64,000 nt of DNA from Petaurus breviceps papuanus (taxonomy: Eukaryota; Chordata; Mammalia; Diprotodontia; Petauridae): assembly GCA_028583685.1 (NCBI GenBank), contig JAMXIF010000224.1, forward strand, positions 1,152,851 through 1,216,850, written 5' to 3'. Shown in pieces: positions 32,850 through 44,368 of this stretch (positions are counted from its first letter, which is position 1; each line of letters starts with the position of its first letter). The notes under the pieces were generated by a model, which was not told the DNA's origin, did no database searches, and saw only the letters and a program-made list of their open reading frames with translations. The translations under genes and the position numbers were made by a program.

Positions 32850-34060
32850 GGCCTTTTAACAGAAGGGTAACATGTTTACACCTGTGTTTTAGTATGACTT
32901 GAGGGGGGGTGTTTGCCGAATAGTTTGAGAGGGGCAGGGAAAAGAGTGAAAGTAGGAGTACCAGTTAGGAAGACAGTGCAGCCCTTGAGGATGTAGGGAG
33001 AAGAGCAGGAGACCAAGGACTGAGACTGGGGGTGATTCGCTGTCTGCTAGGGGGTGGAAGAGAAAGAACTAAGGAAAGAACTCACGTTGGAGGTTACAGG
33101 GAAAGCCAAGGAGTCGTGGCAGGTACGGTGGGGCAGTGAGAAACAGTAAGACCTCGGACAAGGAAGTAGGCAGCAGGGGTGGCCCACAGGTCACCAGAGA
33201 GGCTGTCAGGGTGATGCCTGCAGGCAAGAGCTGGTCAGGAGGATTAAAAGTCTCCAACAAGAAGTTTAAAAGCAGCGGGTCAGCCAAGGTCCTAGCACCT
33301 GCCCCCAGTTGAGCCAGAGTGAAGTCCACACTGCCCCCAGTCTGGCCCACAGTGTCCTGACTCCTGGCCGCCAATAACAGGAGTCAGGGTTATCCACCAC
33401 AGCCCACCCCTTCCTCCTCGAAGCAAAGCTAGAGGGGGCCAGTCAAACTTCATAAAGACGTCACATGGATCTACCCCTATTGCCAACCCTTCTAGATGGC
33501 TGGGACTCCTGTTTCTTTTGGCCAGAGTGCATCCTGCTGCCGCTTAAATGGAGTAGTGATGGGTACCGGTACTCTGAGTGATTCCTCCAAGATGGAGAGA
33601 TGGGAGAGAGATTGGGGGAAATTGATAGTGCCTAGTGACTGGATTGACTCTGAGAGGTCAAGGAGAGCAGAGAGCCAGAGGTTATGCCAAGGTTTCAAAT
33701 GGGAATCTGGTTGAATGCTAGTACCACCAACAGAAGTAGAGAAGAGGGACAGATGAGGATACCATGTTTAAGGGGGTAGAACTTGGGCCTGGGGCCATGA
33801 TGAGAGGTAGCTTTGGAAGCTGCCATCTAAACCTGCGTGTGACACCAGATTCCCAAAGGAGAAAATGCAGGGGCAAGAGAGGAGGGCCAAGGGCAGGACC
33901 TTGGAGAACACCTCCCTCCTGGAGCCCTACAGCGAAGATCAGGGCGACAGTCAGAAAGGAGAGGAGGCCAAGAGGGAGCTGGAGATCTGAGGAAAGAAAC
34001 AAGGCAGACCCGCGAGGTCCTTATGGTCAGCAGGGAATGAGGCTGGAAAAAATAGAGCCT
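32850..34060 (-). repeat. Probable decayed L2 LINE, antisense
   Basis: The words 'tgttgaaggccttttaacag', 'gtaccagttaggaagacagt', 'aggtcaaggagagcagagag' and 'gcaggaccttggagaacacc' recur in the order of antisense L2, with unrelated DNA between them. The exact limits are unclear. Confidence 0.4.
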
Positions 34061-34539
34061 CCTGTTATTGGATAGAAAAATCAGTGAGGATCCATCCAGC
34101 CTGACGCCTGCGTGGTGAACTCAGGCCTGTTCTCAACGGCCCCCTCTTGTTCTTTCTAAGTGCACAGAAACTGTTGAGCAGTGTTCTTTAGAACTCTTTT
34201 GGAAATGATCTAGTCTGTCTTTTCAAGCACCTATATTCTTTAAAATTGTTTTTCTTTTTAAAAATTAGTGGGTTTTTTTGGTTTGTTGACATCCCTTCCC
34301 AATAATACCCCATCCCTAATACCTTGGAATCCCCCTTGTGATAACTAGAAATGGGCAGAACAGACTGACGTCCTGTGTGTAACTCACCCCCTTCCCATCA
34401 GCCCTGCCTTTGTGTTATATGGTTTGCCCTGGGGGCAGAAATCAGATGAATACTGATGCTCTGCTCCTGGAAAGGGCTTGACAATCAACTGTCCTCTGGT
34501 TAAACTTAAAATCCTCATGATGCTTCCCTGGCCACTCTT
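34061..34539. other. Unannotated sequence
   Basis: I recognise no gene or repeat apart from weak L2-like words in 34430-34530. Confidence 0.3.
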
Positions 34540-34640
34540 ATCTCTCCCAGTGCAGTGGAAGCTTCTTGAGGACAAGGGCGCCGGCTGTCTCATATTCTCA
34601 GTACACCGCTTGCCGCGGAGCGTAAGTAATTGCCTGAGTT
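34540..34640 (+). repeat. L2 LINE 3' terminus
   Basis: The words 'agcttcttgaggacaagggc' and 'cagtacaccgcttgccgcgg', then 'taagtaattgcc', follow the L2 end with substitutions. Confidence 0.5.
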
Positions 34641-35599
34641 CATTCTGACAGCATACAAAGCCTTCCTCAATTGCAGTCCACCTTTCTGCTAAGTGGAGGA
34701 AGACGGATGTCATCATCAGCCCTGGAGAATCAAGTTTTCTCCTTGCGCTTATCTGCCTGCTCACCTGTTTGGTGGTGTTCTCTTTTAGGTTACTGTGGTT
34801 TGGGAACCCTCTTCTTTTCCTTCCCGAACACTGGAGCAGTATTTTTCTGTTTCCTGTCTTACAGCACCTCTTTCATTCTTCCTAATTCCTCAGAGATAAT
34901 TGACAGCAGTTTGGCGGTGGAATCTCCAGATTTGGGCAGGTTCTTGGGGTGTTCTTTGTCTCCCCCCTTTTCTTAGGCTTCATTTACCCCTTCGAAGTTT
35001 TTGTTTCATTCATTTCAATTTACAGATAATTCTCTTCTCCTCCACAATATCATACATCGATCGCCTCGAGCGATAATTCTTTGCCTGGCTTGATGTTTTT
35101 GTTTGCAGCATAGTTATTTTCATCACCTTTAGTTTTGGGTTTGTTTTTTTTTTTTTACAAGCCTCAGCTCGTTCTACCTTTTAGCCATTTGTCTCTTTAG
35201 ACTTCACCCTCTTTTCTTGCTTAAGATTATTCACAATCTTTTATTTTCACCTTACTGTATCTCCCAGTATTTCCCTTCTTCTCCTCCCGTAGAGCCACAC
35301 CTCACAACCAGAATTTTTAAAGAGAAGGGGAAAGAACCAGTTTAGCCAAACTAAGCTATTCAGTGTAAGGTATGCTGCCCTGCCTGCCTGCCATGCCTTC
35401 AAAGAGAAGGGAAGGAAGGGGCCGCATCCTCACACTGCTCGAATGACACCGTGGGCGTTTTCAGCAGCTTGGCTCCTATCCTTTCTGTTTACATCGCTGC
35501 AGTCCTCCCTACTTCTCTTCCTGGTTGTGCTTACTTTACTCTGTGTCACGGAGGGCTTCCTAGATTTCTTTGTAGTTGTCACTCTTCATTTCCCCTTCT
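34641..35599. other. Unannotated T-rich sequence
   Basis: No gene or repeat is identified. T-runs occur near 35141-35156. Confidence 0.3.
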
Positions 35600-35935
35600 C
35601 TTTGGATGTCTTATGGGCGTCTCAAACTCAACGTGTCTAAAACAGAACTTGAGATCTCTTCCTGAAAATCTTCATCTCTTCCTGGCCTCTACCATCAAGA
35701 CCATCGTCATCCTTCTGCTCACATGGGCCCACAACCTGGCCATCCTCCTTGACTCCTCAGTTAAACTTGCTTCACATAACCAGTCTTCTGCCAAATCTTG
35801 TGTTTCTGCCTTCACAACGTTTTTAGGTATCCATCCCCTTCTTGCCACTTACAGTCAGCATCTTAGTTATAGGCCTTCATCACTTCTCACTTGGACTAGT
35901 GCAATTTTTTTAGATTACCTCTATGAATTTTTCCA
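35600..35935 (+). repeat. L2 LINE fragment
   Basis: The words 'cgtctcaaactcaacgtgtc', 'taaaacagaacttgagatct', 'ccatcctccttgactcctca' and 'cttcatcacttctcacttgg' are the familiar L2 coding 3' region in sense orientation. Confidence 0.75.
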
Positions 35936-36089
35936 ATGAGCAAAAACATCCTTGTCTCCCTCTCATATTAACTTCCCCCTAAATTGAGACTGAAAGAAAA
36001 ATAAACCCTTTACAAATGTTTCATCAAGCTAGACAAATTTATGCATTGATGAGGTCCAAAAAATATTATCTCATTCTGCTGAGTTCTTC

Positions 36090-36170
36090 ACCTTTCTTTC
36101 TCTCTTTCTTTCTTTTTCTTTTCTCTTCCTTTCTTCCTTTCTTTCTTTCTCTTTTCTTTCTTTCTTTCTT

Positions 36171-36252
<82 letters not shown>

Positions 36253-36385
36253 TTCCTTCCTTCCTTCCTTCCTTCCTTCCTTCCTTCCTTCCTTCCCTTT
36301 TCTCTGCTCTCTATCTCTATTCCCTTCTCTCCTTCCTTCCCTCTCTCCTTCCGTCCCTCTCTCCTCTCCTTCCCTCCTTCCTACA
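36090..36385. repeat. (TTTC)n then (TTCC)n microsatellite
   Basis: Long TTTC arrays with a CT-only island pass into a pure TTCC array at about 36248-36295 and degenerate pyrimidine sequence beyond. It directly precedes an L1 3' end and probably grew from that element's poly-T or T-rich end. Confidence 0.92.
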
Positions 36386-36389
36386 TTCA

Positions 36390-37060
36390 TTTTTATTTCT
36401 AGTTCCCAATTGTCTCCCTACTCCCCACTTCCCCACTCACTGAGAAGACAGGAAAACAAAAACCATTAAATATACATATAGAAACGCAAAACAAATTCTC
36501 ACATTAACCATGTCTAAAAAGAGAGAAAGAGAAGAACATATGCTTCAGTCTGCACTCTTGAGTCCATCAGCTTTCCATCAGAAAGCAGGCAGCATGTTTC
36601 ATTGAGTTCTCTGGAGCCCTGGTTGGTCATTACACTGATAAAAGTCCTTTACATTTTTCAGTTAATTTTATCTTTTTTATACTATTGTAGAAATTGTTCT
36701 CCTGAGGGGCGGCCAGGTGGCTCAGCGAGGAAGAGCACCAGCTCCAGTGTCAGGATGACCTGGGGATCGAATCCAGGCTCAGATACTCAGTACCACACCC
36801 AGAAATAACTGGCCGTGTAACCTTGAGCAAGTTACTTAACCCCGATTGCTCAAAAAAAAAAAATCGTTCTCCTGGTTCTACTCACTTCACTTCACATCAG
36901 TTCATATAAATCTGCCCGGTTTCTCTGAAGCCACCCCCGTCACCATTTCCTCCAGCACTGCAGTATTCAGTCAGTCAGTCTGTGTACCATACCTTGTTCA
37001 GCTGTTCGCCATCTGATAGGCATCCTCCCAGATGCTCATTCTTTTCTACCTCAAAAAAAG
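36390..37060 (-). repeat. L1 LINE 3' end, antisense, split by a SINE
   Basis: The words 'cccaattgtctccctactcc', 'gcttcagtctgcactcttga', 'cgttctcctggttctactca', 'cacatcagttcatataaatc' and 'cataccttgttcagctgttc' run in L1 antisense order on both sides of the inserted SINE. Confidence 0.75.
36705..36860 (+). mobile_element. Variant-subfamily SINE, plus strand, with pol III boxes
   Basis: This is the only plus-strand copy of the variant subfamily. The head contains GTGGCTCAGCGAGG (tRNA A-box region) and GGATCGAATCC at 36764-36774 (one change from the canonical B box). It ends with an A11 tail. The flanks AAATTGTTCTCCTG (36691-36704) and AAATCGTTCTCCTG (36861-36874) agree at 13 of 14 bases. SINEs of this class are transcribed by RNA polymerase III and copied by LINE enzymes. 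Confidence 0.9.
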
Positions 37061-37189
37061 GTGTAAGCCTTTTAGAATACTCTTAGAATTTGTTTTGCTT
37101 AGGACTGCTTCCTTCCTTAATCTGTCCTCCCACTAACTCCTCCTTCTCTCTTCTCCCATTGCCCTATGTTTTCCTGTTGAGGAGTAAAA

Positions 37190-37190
<1 letters not shown>

Positions 37191-37226
<36 letters not shown>
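37191..37226. repeat. (GT)n microsatellite
   Basis: A nearly pure GT run of about 36 bases. Confidence 0.95.
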
Positions 37227-37228
<2 letters not shown>

Positions 37229-37479
37229 TCTTCCCGTCTTTAACCATTCAGATGAGAGTGCTTTCTTCCATCCTCTTCGCATTTGTATTGATATCTCCTG
37301 GCACACTCTCCCACCCTTCTTTCCCTTCTCTACCTTAAGGTATATCCTTATGATCATCAGGACATGACAGAAACACTGCACGGCCTTGTCTGAGTGGGGC
37401 CTTCCTCTTCCCTCGGGCGTTAGAGTGCTCTACTCAGCCCTGCTCTCTTGTGCCCTCAGACGTCTCTGTCTGTCTCTCT

Positions 37480-38165
37480 GTGCCGGCGTGACCTGGACAG
37501 ATGATTCGCTGCGACTTGTTCAGGGATCTCCCTCTCAAGATTCAGTCTGTTCCAATGTCTATTGGAAAGAGCTTTGGTGCGGGGTTGGCGTGCTGTACTT
37601 CCTGCTGGTCTCCCATCCTAGCTGTTATTCCCAGTGATTTTCTGACCGGGCTTCCCACTCCGATCCATCTTGTGCTTAGCAGCCAAAATGGTTTTGCCAA
37701 AGTGTAGCTCTCAGTTAATAAACTCCAGGATCAAGTATAAATCCCCCTGTTTGACGTTTAAAGCTCTCCCCACCTTGGCTCCTTCCTTACTGTTCTGGTC
37801 TTACCACACTTGGTCCTATCCACACGCTCTGTGATCCAAGCTCTGCTGGATCCCTGCATTCACGCAGTCTGTCCCTTATGCCTAAAGCCCTCTACCGACC
37901 CTCTTCTCCAACTCTGATTCCCTGGGTTGCTGCAAGACTCGCCTCATGTTCCTCAGCATCCACCCTTTCTTTCTCACCATCTCTGAGGTTACCTCATTTA
38001 CCCAGTACATATCTTACACATGCCTGGTGGTTGACATTTTGTCTCTCCCATTAGAATGTGAGTTCTTGGAGGTCAGAAGCCTTATTTTTGCCTTTCTTTG
38101 TACCCCTAGTACTTAACCCAGTGCCCAGTAAATGATAAGTGGGTAATAAATGCATATTAGATTGT
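37480..38165 (+). repeat. L2 LINE 3' region with terminus
   Basis: The words 'gtttgacgtttaaagctctc', 'ccaccttggctccttcctta' and 'tcgcctcatgttcctcagca' are followed by the end segment 'agaatgtgagttcttggagg' and 'gtgggtaataaatgcatatt'. It is about 690 bases in sense orientation and ordered throughout. Confidence 0.8.
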
Positions 38166-38479
38166 AAAGACAGACAGTTTTGACTGAGGAACTCTGATCA
38201 ATGCTGTTACTTGCCATTTTTCCAGAGGAATGATGAAGCAGACCTTTTGCTTCCTGATTGATGGGTCATGGACTCAAGATGTGGAATGAAACAGATTTAT
38301 TGGATATGACCAGTATGGGAATTTGTTTTGCTTGAGCCTTTGCATTTCCATACAGGGATTTGGTTTTTCTTTTTTTTTTTCTTAAGTGGGAGAAGGGAGC
38401 TGGAAGAAAGAGAAAATGATTGCTTATTAATGGAAAAGAAATAAAATGAAAACGCATTCTTGTTGACTCACTGACATTC
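38166..38479. other. Unannotated AT-rich sequence
   Basis: Only a T-run near 38370-38380 stands out. Confidence 0.3.
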
Positions 38480-39030
38480 ACGTGCTACAATCTGTCCATC
38501 TATGGATACTCACCTTGTTTCCAGTTCTTGGCTCCTATAAAAAGTGTTGCTGTAAATATTTTCATGTATATAAGGACTTTCTTTTTATCGTTGAGCTCTT
38601 TGGAATTGAGGACTCCCAGTCCATCTTAGTCACTTTCTTAACATAACTCCCAGTTATCTTGTAGAATGCTTCGGCTGATTTATATCTCTGCTGGTAACTG
38701 TACACGAGTGTGTCTGCCTTTCCACAAACCCTTTAACACTGATTCTTCACACCTCTTGACCTCTTGGACAGTCTGCTGTCCAAGGTGAAGCTCCAGAATC
38801 ATTTAGATTTGTATTTTCTCTTAATATTAGTGAGTTGGATTTTAACATGGTTTTTAATAGTTTGTCGTTTTTCTTTGGAGAATTGTTTCTCTCTTTTAAT
38901 CACTTGTCTGCTGGGGGTTGGCCCAGCCGTGTGTGTAGCTGTGTGTATTGGGGCTGTCACACCCTTCCTTATCAAAGCTATTTGATAGAAAGATTTTTTT
39001 TCCTAGTCAACCACTTTCTTCTTATTCTTG
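38480..39030 (-). repeat. L1 LINE 3' end, antisense, old subfamily
   Basis: The words 'cttgtttccagttcttggct', 'aagtgttgctgtaaatattt', 'gtctgcctttccacaaaccc' and 'tagtgagttggattttaaca' match the older L1 3' subfamily, as at 1.6-2.3 kb. Confidence 0.6.
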
Positions 39031-39344
39031 TTCATTATTTTGTTGAGTCACTCACAATTTTGTTGTCAGAAATTAATGAGTGTGTCATCCCTCTTTGAGT
39101 AATTTTTTGTCTTAGATTCAGAAGCCCTGGGACCACACGTCTCTTTTATCAGAACATTTGGCATACACTTCCATTGAGGAAACACGTCAGACTGTGTTTA
39201 ATTTTCACCCCCTTAGCATCATATCATCGGGGATGACGTAGTTGAACATAGCACTCATTCATGTAAAAAGTAAAAAAAAAACCCTATCCTAAACACAGAT
39301 TTGAGACGACATCTTTAGTATGGCCAAAAGCATGTATTGATTCA

Positions 39345-40350
39345 GTCTCTAAGTATATATTAACGCCTGCTGCATGCCAGGTGGTATGTTCAGCTCTGGT
39401 ATTTGAGCTGGAGCCCAGCAGTCCTTTTCCTTAGACAGTTTCTATTCTGGCAGGTGGGGAAGGCAGCATGTGCCTATGTGAGAGCAGAATCAGGAGGGCT
39501 CTGGTACCTGGAAACAGTAGTACTGAAGCGGCTAGATGGGCAGGGGTGGGGCATTCCACGCATGAGGGCCAAACAGTGCAGAGGTTTAGAGAGTGGTGGG
39601 GGGCATGCAGGCTACTCCAGATATTGGAGACAGCCATGGAGCCCATGAGGAGAAGAACATCCCAGACAGAGCCTTTGGGTGCACTCAGTGGGCAGAGAAT
39701 GCCGATGCCCCAGCAAGAGAGACTGAGGACGGTACCCAGAGAAAAGTGAGTGCATCAGTGATTGCAGGAGTGGTCGGGGGGAGCACAGACTGAAGAAGGG
39801 CCATGCAGAGATCTCTGTGCCGCTCTGGAGAGCTGCCAGATTGCAGACAATCTCAGACAACAGTGAGAGGAAGGACATGGGAGTTTTGCAGAGAAAGGAA
39901 AGAGAGAACAACATCTAGCGGGGATGATAGGGTCTTAATTGTCAGAGGGGCATGGGTGTTCTGTGAGCATCAGGGAAAGAACCAGGATATAGGGAAAGAC
40001 CCAGAGGGGCTGGAGTGAGGTGGGAGTAGAGGGGATCAAGGGCACAGTGTAGAAGGGCTGGCTTTGACCTGGAATAAGGTAATCCATCTTCTTTGAGATG
40101 GAAGTCTTGGAGGAATTGGTAGGGACAAGGTTCAGGTTGGAAGAGAAGAAAGAGACTGTGGCGAATGGCCTGGATTTTCTCAGTAACATAGGAGGTGAGG
40201 TCCTTACCTGGGAGTGTGTGAGCACAGGGTGCAGGGTGAGGCTTAGGCAGAGAGGATGTGTATGGGAAGCTGTGGTGGGGAGTGGGCCTAGTTCAGTTAC
40301 AAGGCAGTGGAAGCTTTGATGGATGATAAAATGCAAATGGGAGAGAGGGA
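39345..40350 (-). repeat. Probable decayed L2 LINE, antisense
   Basis: It opens like an antisense L2 3' end ('cgcctgctgcatgccaggtg') and later has 'cattccacgcatgagggcca'. Identity fades after about 39.7 kb, where the sequence is purine-rich without clear landmarks. Confidence 0.35.
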
Positions 40351-40526
40351 GGGTGCTTTTGTTTTAGAAGTGCTAGCCAGCCATGGCAGTGTAAGAACAA
40401 ATATCCAAACGTAGATGGCTCCCTATCCTCTGTATCAGTTCAGACAGAGCTTTCTAGGTGTCTCTGAAACCTTCCCCTTCCTCATTTCATAGGCACAGCA
40501 GCATTTCAGCACATTCAGATGTGGTC

Positions 40527-40553
40527 ATTTATTCATCCATTTCTTTTTTTTTC

Positions 40554-40591
<38 letters not shown>

Positions 40592-40765
40592 TATTTATCC
40601 ATTTCTTGATTGGGGGTCACTGCCTTAGCTTCCCCTTCTTTGCTACCACAAAAAAATAATGCCATAAATATTGGTGTGCACATGGGTCCTTTTCTTTTTC
40701 TTCGATCTCTTTGGGGTATAGACCTAATAACCATATTGCTGAGTCAAGAAGTATGTGTATTTTAC
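40527..40765 (-). repeat. L1 LINE 3' end, antisense, split by a poly-T/(AT)n insert
   Basis: The words 'cccttctttgctaccacaaa', 'atgccataaatattggtgtg', 'atctctttggggtatagacc' and 'ccatattgctgagtcaagaa' are L1 antisense. A 47-base low-complexity insert (40546-40592, T-run plus about 30 bases of AT) is flanked by ATTCATCCATTTCTT (40531-40545) and ATTTATCCATTTCTT (40593-40607). Confidence 0.65.
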
Positions 40766-40828
40766 TGATTTTTCTGAATCTTATTCAAAATTTATAATGT
40801 ATTTGAGAGTCAACCTACAAAGTCACTT

Positions 40829-40832
<4 letters not shown>

Positions 40833-40876
<44 letters not shown>
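40833..40876. repeat. (GT)n microsatellite
   Basis: A pure GT run of about 44 bases. Confidence 0.95.
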
Positions 40877-40879
<3 letters not shown>

Positions 40880-41225
40880 AGAACTATAAAGCTCTCTTTG
40901 CAGGAATAAAAGCATTAGGGAATTGTGGATTTACTGATTATGGTTAGGTCATGCCAACATAATGAAAATGTCATATGACCTAAATTAACTGACAAATTTA
41001 GTGCTATACTGATCAAATTCCTTGAGAGATTCTTTTTCAAACTAGACACAATAACTACGGCCTTCATTTGGTAGAATCAAAGTCAAGAATCTCAAGGAGA
41101 ATAGTGGCAAAAGCACGAACAAAGGGGTGTAGGATTACCAGGCCTAAAACTGCATTACATGGCAGTGGTTACCAAATCCTGGTACCAGTGAAAATAAAAA
41201 AGATCAGCAAGAAAGAGAAACCCCT
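40880..41225 (+). repeat. L1 LINE ORF2 carboxy-terminal fragment
   Basis: The sense words 'catgccaacataatgaaaat', 'gtgctatactgatcaaattc', 'gaatctcaaggagaatagtg', 'ggattaccaggcctaaaact' and 'ccaaatcctggtaccagtga' follow the part of L1 ORF2 after the reverse transcriptase. It is the only coding L1 segment in the window, short and decayed, in opposite orientation to the adjoining L1 3' end. Confidence 0.75.
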
Positions 41226-42424
41226 GGAAATCATGCAGCCCAAAAGTTAGGGGGAAAGATGCCTTGGCTGACGCTTCTCACTTGGATGACCAGGGACATG
41301 CCTGAATGTCTCTGAGTCTGCCTTCTCAGCCCTAGAGTGGGCTGGGCAGCCCCATGGTATCCCCTCCAACCTTGTTGTGAGCCTGCGTCTGTAAGCCTGG
41401 AGAGTATCTGTTGTTGTTATGGCATCAGTCAGAAGGTGACAGTCTTCTGACCTAGGCAGTGGCTGCTTGGATACGCAGATGGGGGTGGGGGCAGAATCCA
41501 AGATGGGCTTGAGTTTGAGAGAGAAAAGAGAGCTGAGGGCCTGTGGGTGAGAAGCAGCTTGGGCCTCCAAGTCAGGAGTACTTCTCTTCCACGAGAGAGT
41601 GAGACCGAGGGGTAGGAGGTGTCTAGCACAGAACAGCCATCACAGAAAGAAAGGAGATTGCCTGTCATGGGCAAGAACATAGTGGTTATTGAGGCAGAAA
41701 TCATAGAAGAATCAACTGTCTGTGTGCAGCCAAACTGCGGGCCAATCAGAACCGGCCTTAGATTAATTAGAAGGGAGGACAAATGAGAAGACCCTGAACA
41801 GTTGCAGTAACTCCAACCTGACCTAGTCTAGAGGAACTGTCAGTGCTGAGAAGTGGAAAAGAGGCAGAGATGGTTTGGGTTGGAGCTTTTGTAGAAAATG
41901 ATGAAGAAGTAGGAGACTAAAGGAGCCCAGTGACCAGGTCCCAGCAAGCCTGCCTGGCCCAGCGCCCCAAGCCTACATGGCCAGCCCCAGCAGGCTCACA
42001 GGTCTGGAAGTGGAGGCCCCCTCAGAGGCCAGGGAATCCAGCCTCCCACTCCAGAGTCCAGACTGTGATGTGCAGGATGACGCATTCACTAGATCAGTGG
42101 ACGAAGCCCTACAGGTGGACGTAAAGAAGCGTGAGACAAAAGAGGTCCATAGAAATCATTAACATTTCTGCCCAGCACAGCAGAAGTCAGTGAAAGGTCC
42201 TAGAATCACACAGGCAGAGGAGGGCAGGGAGGGCTGCATCTGGACAAGCTCGGTTCTCACAAAAGTTCCAGGCCGTCTCCTGACGTGGAGCCGCCTGTGG
42301 TTCTCCCTGTCATGCTGTGACCCCACCATTTCAGACTAGTCATGGCTCCTGCTGACCAAAGGACATTGAAGGTCTGCAGAGGGGGAGCCAGCAGGCTGTG
42401 AACACGCTGGGGGGCACAGCCCCA
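41226..42424. other. Unannotated sequence
   Basis: I see no recognisable gene or repeat. Purine-rich stretches at 41.5-41.9 kb recall decayed antisense L2, without firm landmarks. Confidence 0.3.
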
Positions 42425-42545
42425 AACATGGTCAGATGAAGGTGCTGAGGCCCATGGTTCTAACCATCGGCTCCATCTGCAGCAGAAGCAGGGCTTGAAC
42501 CCAGGTGGTCCTGGCCTCCAGACCTACCCTCCCACCATTCCACCC
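42425..42545 (-). repeat. MIR-like fragment, antisense
   Basis: The words 'agcagggcttgaacccaggt' and 'ggtcctggcctccagaccta' resemble the antisense MIR head. Confidence 0.4.
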
Positions 42546-42799
42546 TCTCCATGCTCTCCTTTTGTCCAGATTGAGGATAGTGCCTGCAACTGAGGCTCTT
42601 CATGGCCTCCTGAACTATTTCAGGGAAGGAAATCGTATTTGTTTCCGTAAAGCACTGTTGACTGGTGACCCAAGATATCTTCCAAAGCAGCTGAGTGTCC
42701 AGTTTTTTCATGGAGCTATGACCAGCCAGGGAAGGTTGCCTGGAGGGACAAGAACCACCGGCATTTGGAGTAGGAGGGTCAGACAGAACGTTGCAGTGG

Positions 42800-42960
42800 A
42801 CGGGTCTGGGTGTGGGTCCAGCTCTTCATTGACCCCATGCTTCTTCTTGAACAGACCATTGTACCTCTCCGTGCCTCAGTTTTTCATCTGTAAGATGAGC
42901 AAAGCGTTGGATGAGATTAGCTCTAGGGCTCCTTCTAATTCCAATGTCTGCTGTTCTAGG
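42800..42960 (+). repeat. MIR SINE
   Basis: The words 'cgtgcctcagtttttcatct', 'gtaagatgagcaaagcgttg' and 'ctccttctaattccaatgtc' follow MIR in sense orientation to near its end. Confidence 0.78.
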
Positions 42961-42964
42961 AAGT

Positions 42965-44268
42965 GAAATGACCACCTTTAATTGTAACATGAAGCATTGG
43001 CCCGCTTTGGAGGTGACAATACATGACCTGTAATGCTTGCCTTGGCAGGTGGGACATGAAGATTTGGTAATGGAAGGGCATGGCAAGACTCCGCCTCCTG
43101 GTGAAGAAAGCCAACAGTGAGTCATGGTTTATTTTGTAAAAGAGTCTTGTGACACATTTTTGAAATGCTATTGTTAAGTCTATTAAAAGCATGTTTGGCG
43201 GGGCTGTATGTGTGTGAAGTATTTGTATTGGTGGGTGCCCACCAATGACAAGTAGTGAGGGTGTTTGTATTTATGGGCCTCCTAACCTAGAGAAGTAAGA
43301 GAGCCGAGTTTTCTGCACAGTTGACTAACCAGAGCTGGTATTGTGTTTTAGCGAGGGCTTCATGGATCAGGGTGTTCTAACCTGAGCCAATGAACTTTGG
43401 TTTGGATTACTGGTAGAAAGAGAAAACAGAATGCCATTTTCCCTAGACGTGCCTGTGTGAAACCAGCCCCCTGAGGAGGTATTGGAGAGCATTTCCTGAA
43501 ATTCGGTTCCATTTAGTCATGTGGCAAGGCTAATCTTTGTTTCAATAAGAAAGCATTTACCAAGAGGAATGTGTATTAGAAATTGTACCATTTCTCTTAT
43601 GTAGCATTTAAGGCAATTCTTGGCATCCTTTGCATCTTAGTGGAATGGTTTGGCTTTAGAAAGAAGGAGGAAGGGAGCCCAAGGGGCATATTTTCTATAA
43701 CAGGTAAGGTTTTCCCTAGTTAAAATTGTAAGAAATTCTACAGCAGAACAAGCTAATGTTCTTATGGAAGAACAGTTAAGATTATCTTCAGAGGCCTGAA
43801 GTTACTACCGTATGTTTTTGCTCAAATGGATTCTCTGAATAGTTTTCATAATTTGTAGAATTTGTGGAAAATCTTTCAAGAGAGCCCTTTCTCGTCTACT
43901 GGGAAGTTAGTTTTCTCCAGTTTTCTGAAAATGACTTCTTTGATAATCTTTAAGAAAGAAGCAGTCTGCTTCTATAGAAAATTCATTCCATGGAACTGGT
44001 TCTTTTTCTTGGGAGTAGAAACTTGGATTTCTTCACAGCTGATTGGATTTGTAACCAAGCATAGTTTCCTAAGACATTCAGATCAATCCCAATTTTGTTC
44101 CTATCCTGTCAGATGCACCTAGGTAGTGTCTTACACTCATGTTAGTGTGAGAGAATGAATGAAATTCTAAGCAAGGGTGTCAGAGGGAAAACCGAGTCCC
44201 ATTAGAACTGAAGCAGATAGAGGAAAAATTCCAATTATTCCAGTTTCTTCCTCCAGTCCCCCCACCCC
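42965..44268. other. Repeat-poor unique sequence up to assembly gap
   Basis: I recognise no transposon or exon. Composition is AT-moderate, and the block could include conserved intronic sequence. Confidence 0.3.
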
Positions 44269-44368
44269 NNNNNNNNNNNNNNNNNNNNNNNNNNNNNNNN
44301 NNNNNNNNNNNNNNNNNNNNNNNNNNNNNNNNNNNNNNNNNNNNNNNNNNNNNNNNNNNNNNNNNNNN
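44269..44368. other. Assembly gap (100 N)
   Basis: Exactly 100 N after a C-rich stretch. Missing length is unknown. Confidence 0.99.

Noticed and set aside
36016-36402. Open frames of 100-128 codons over the pyrimidine repeat
   Set aside because: Pure consequence of the TTTC/TTCC microsatellite (Ser-Phe-Leu or Lys-Glu-Arg repeats).
39345-40350. Possible internal part of a retrovirus
   Set aside because: No paired LTRs, primer-binding site or retroviral motif is visible. Weak words fit antisense L2 better.
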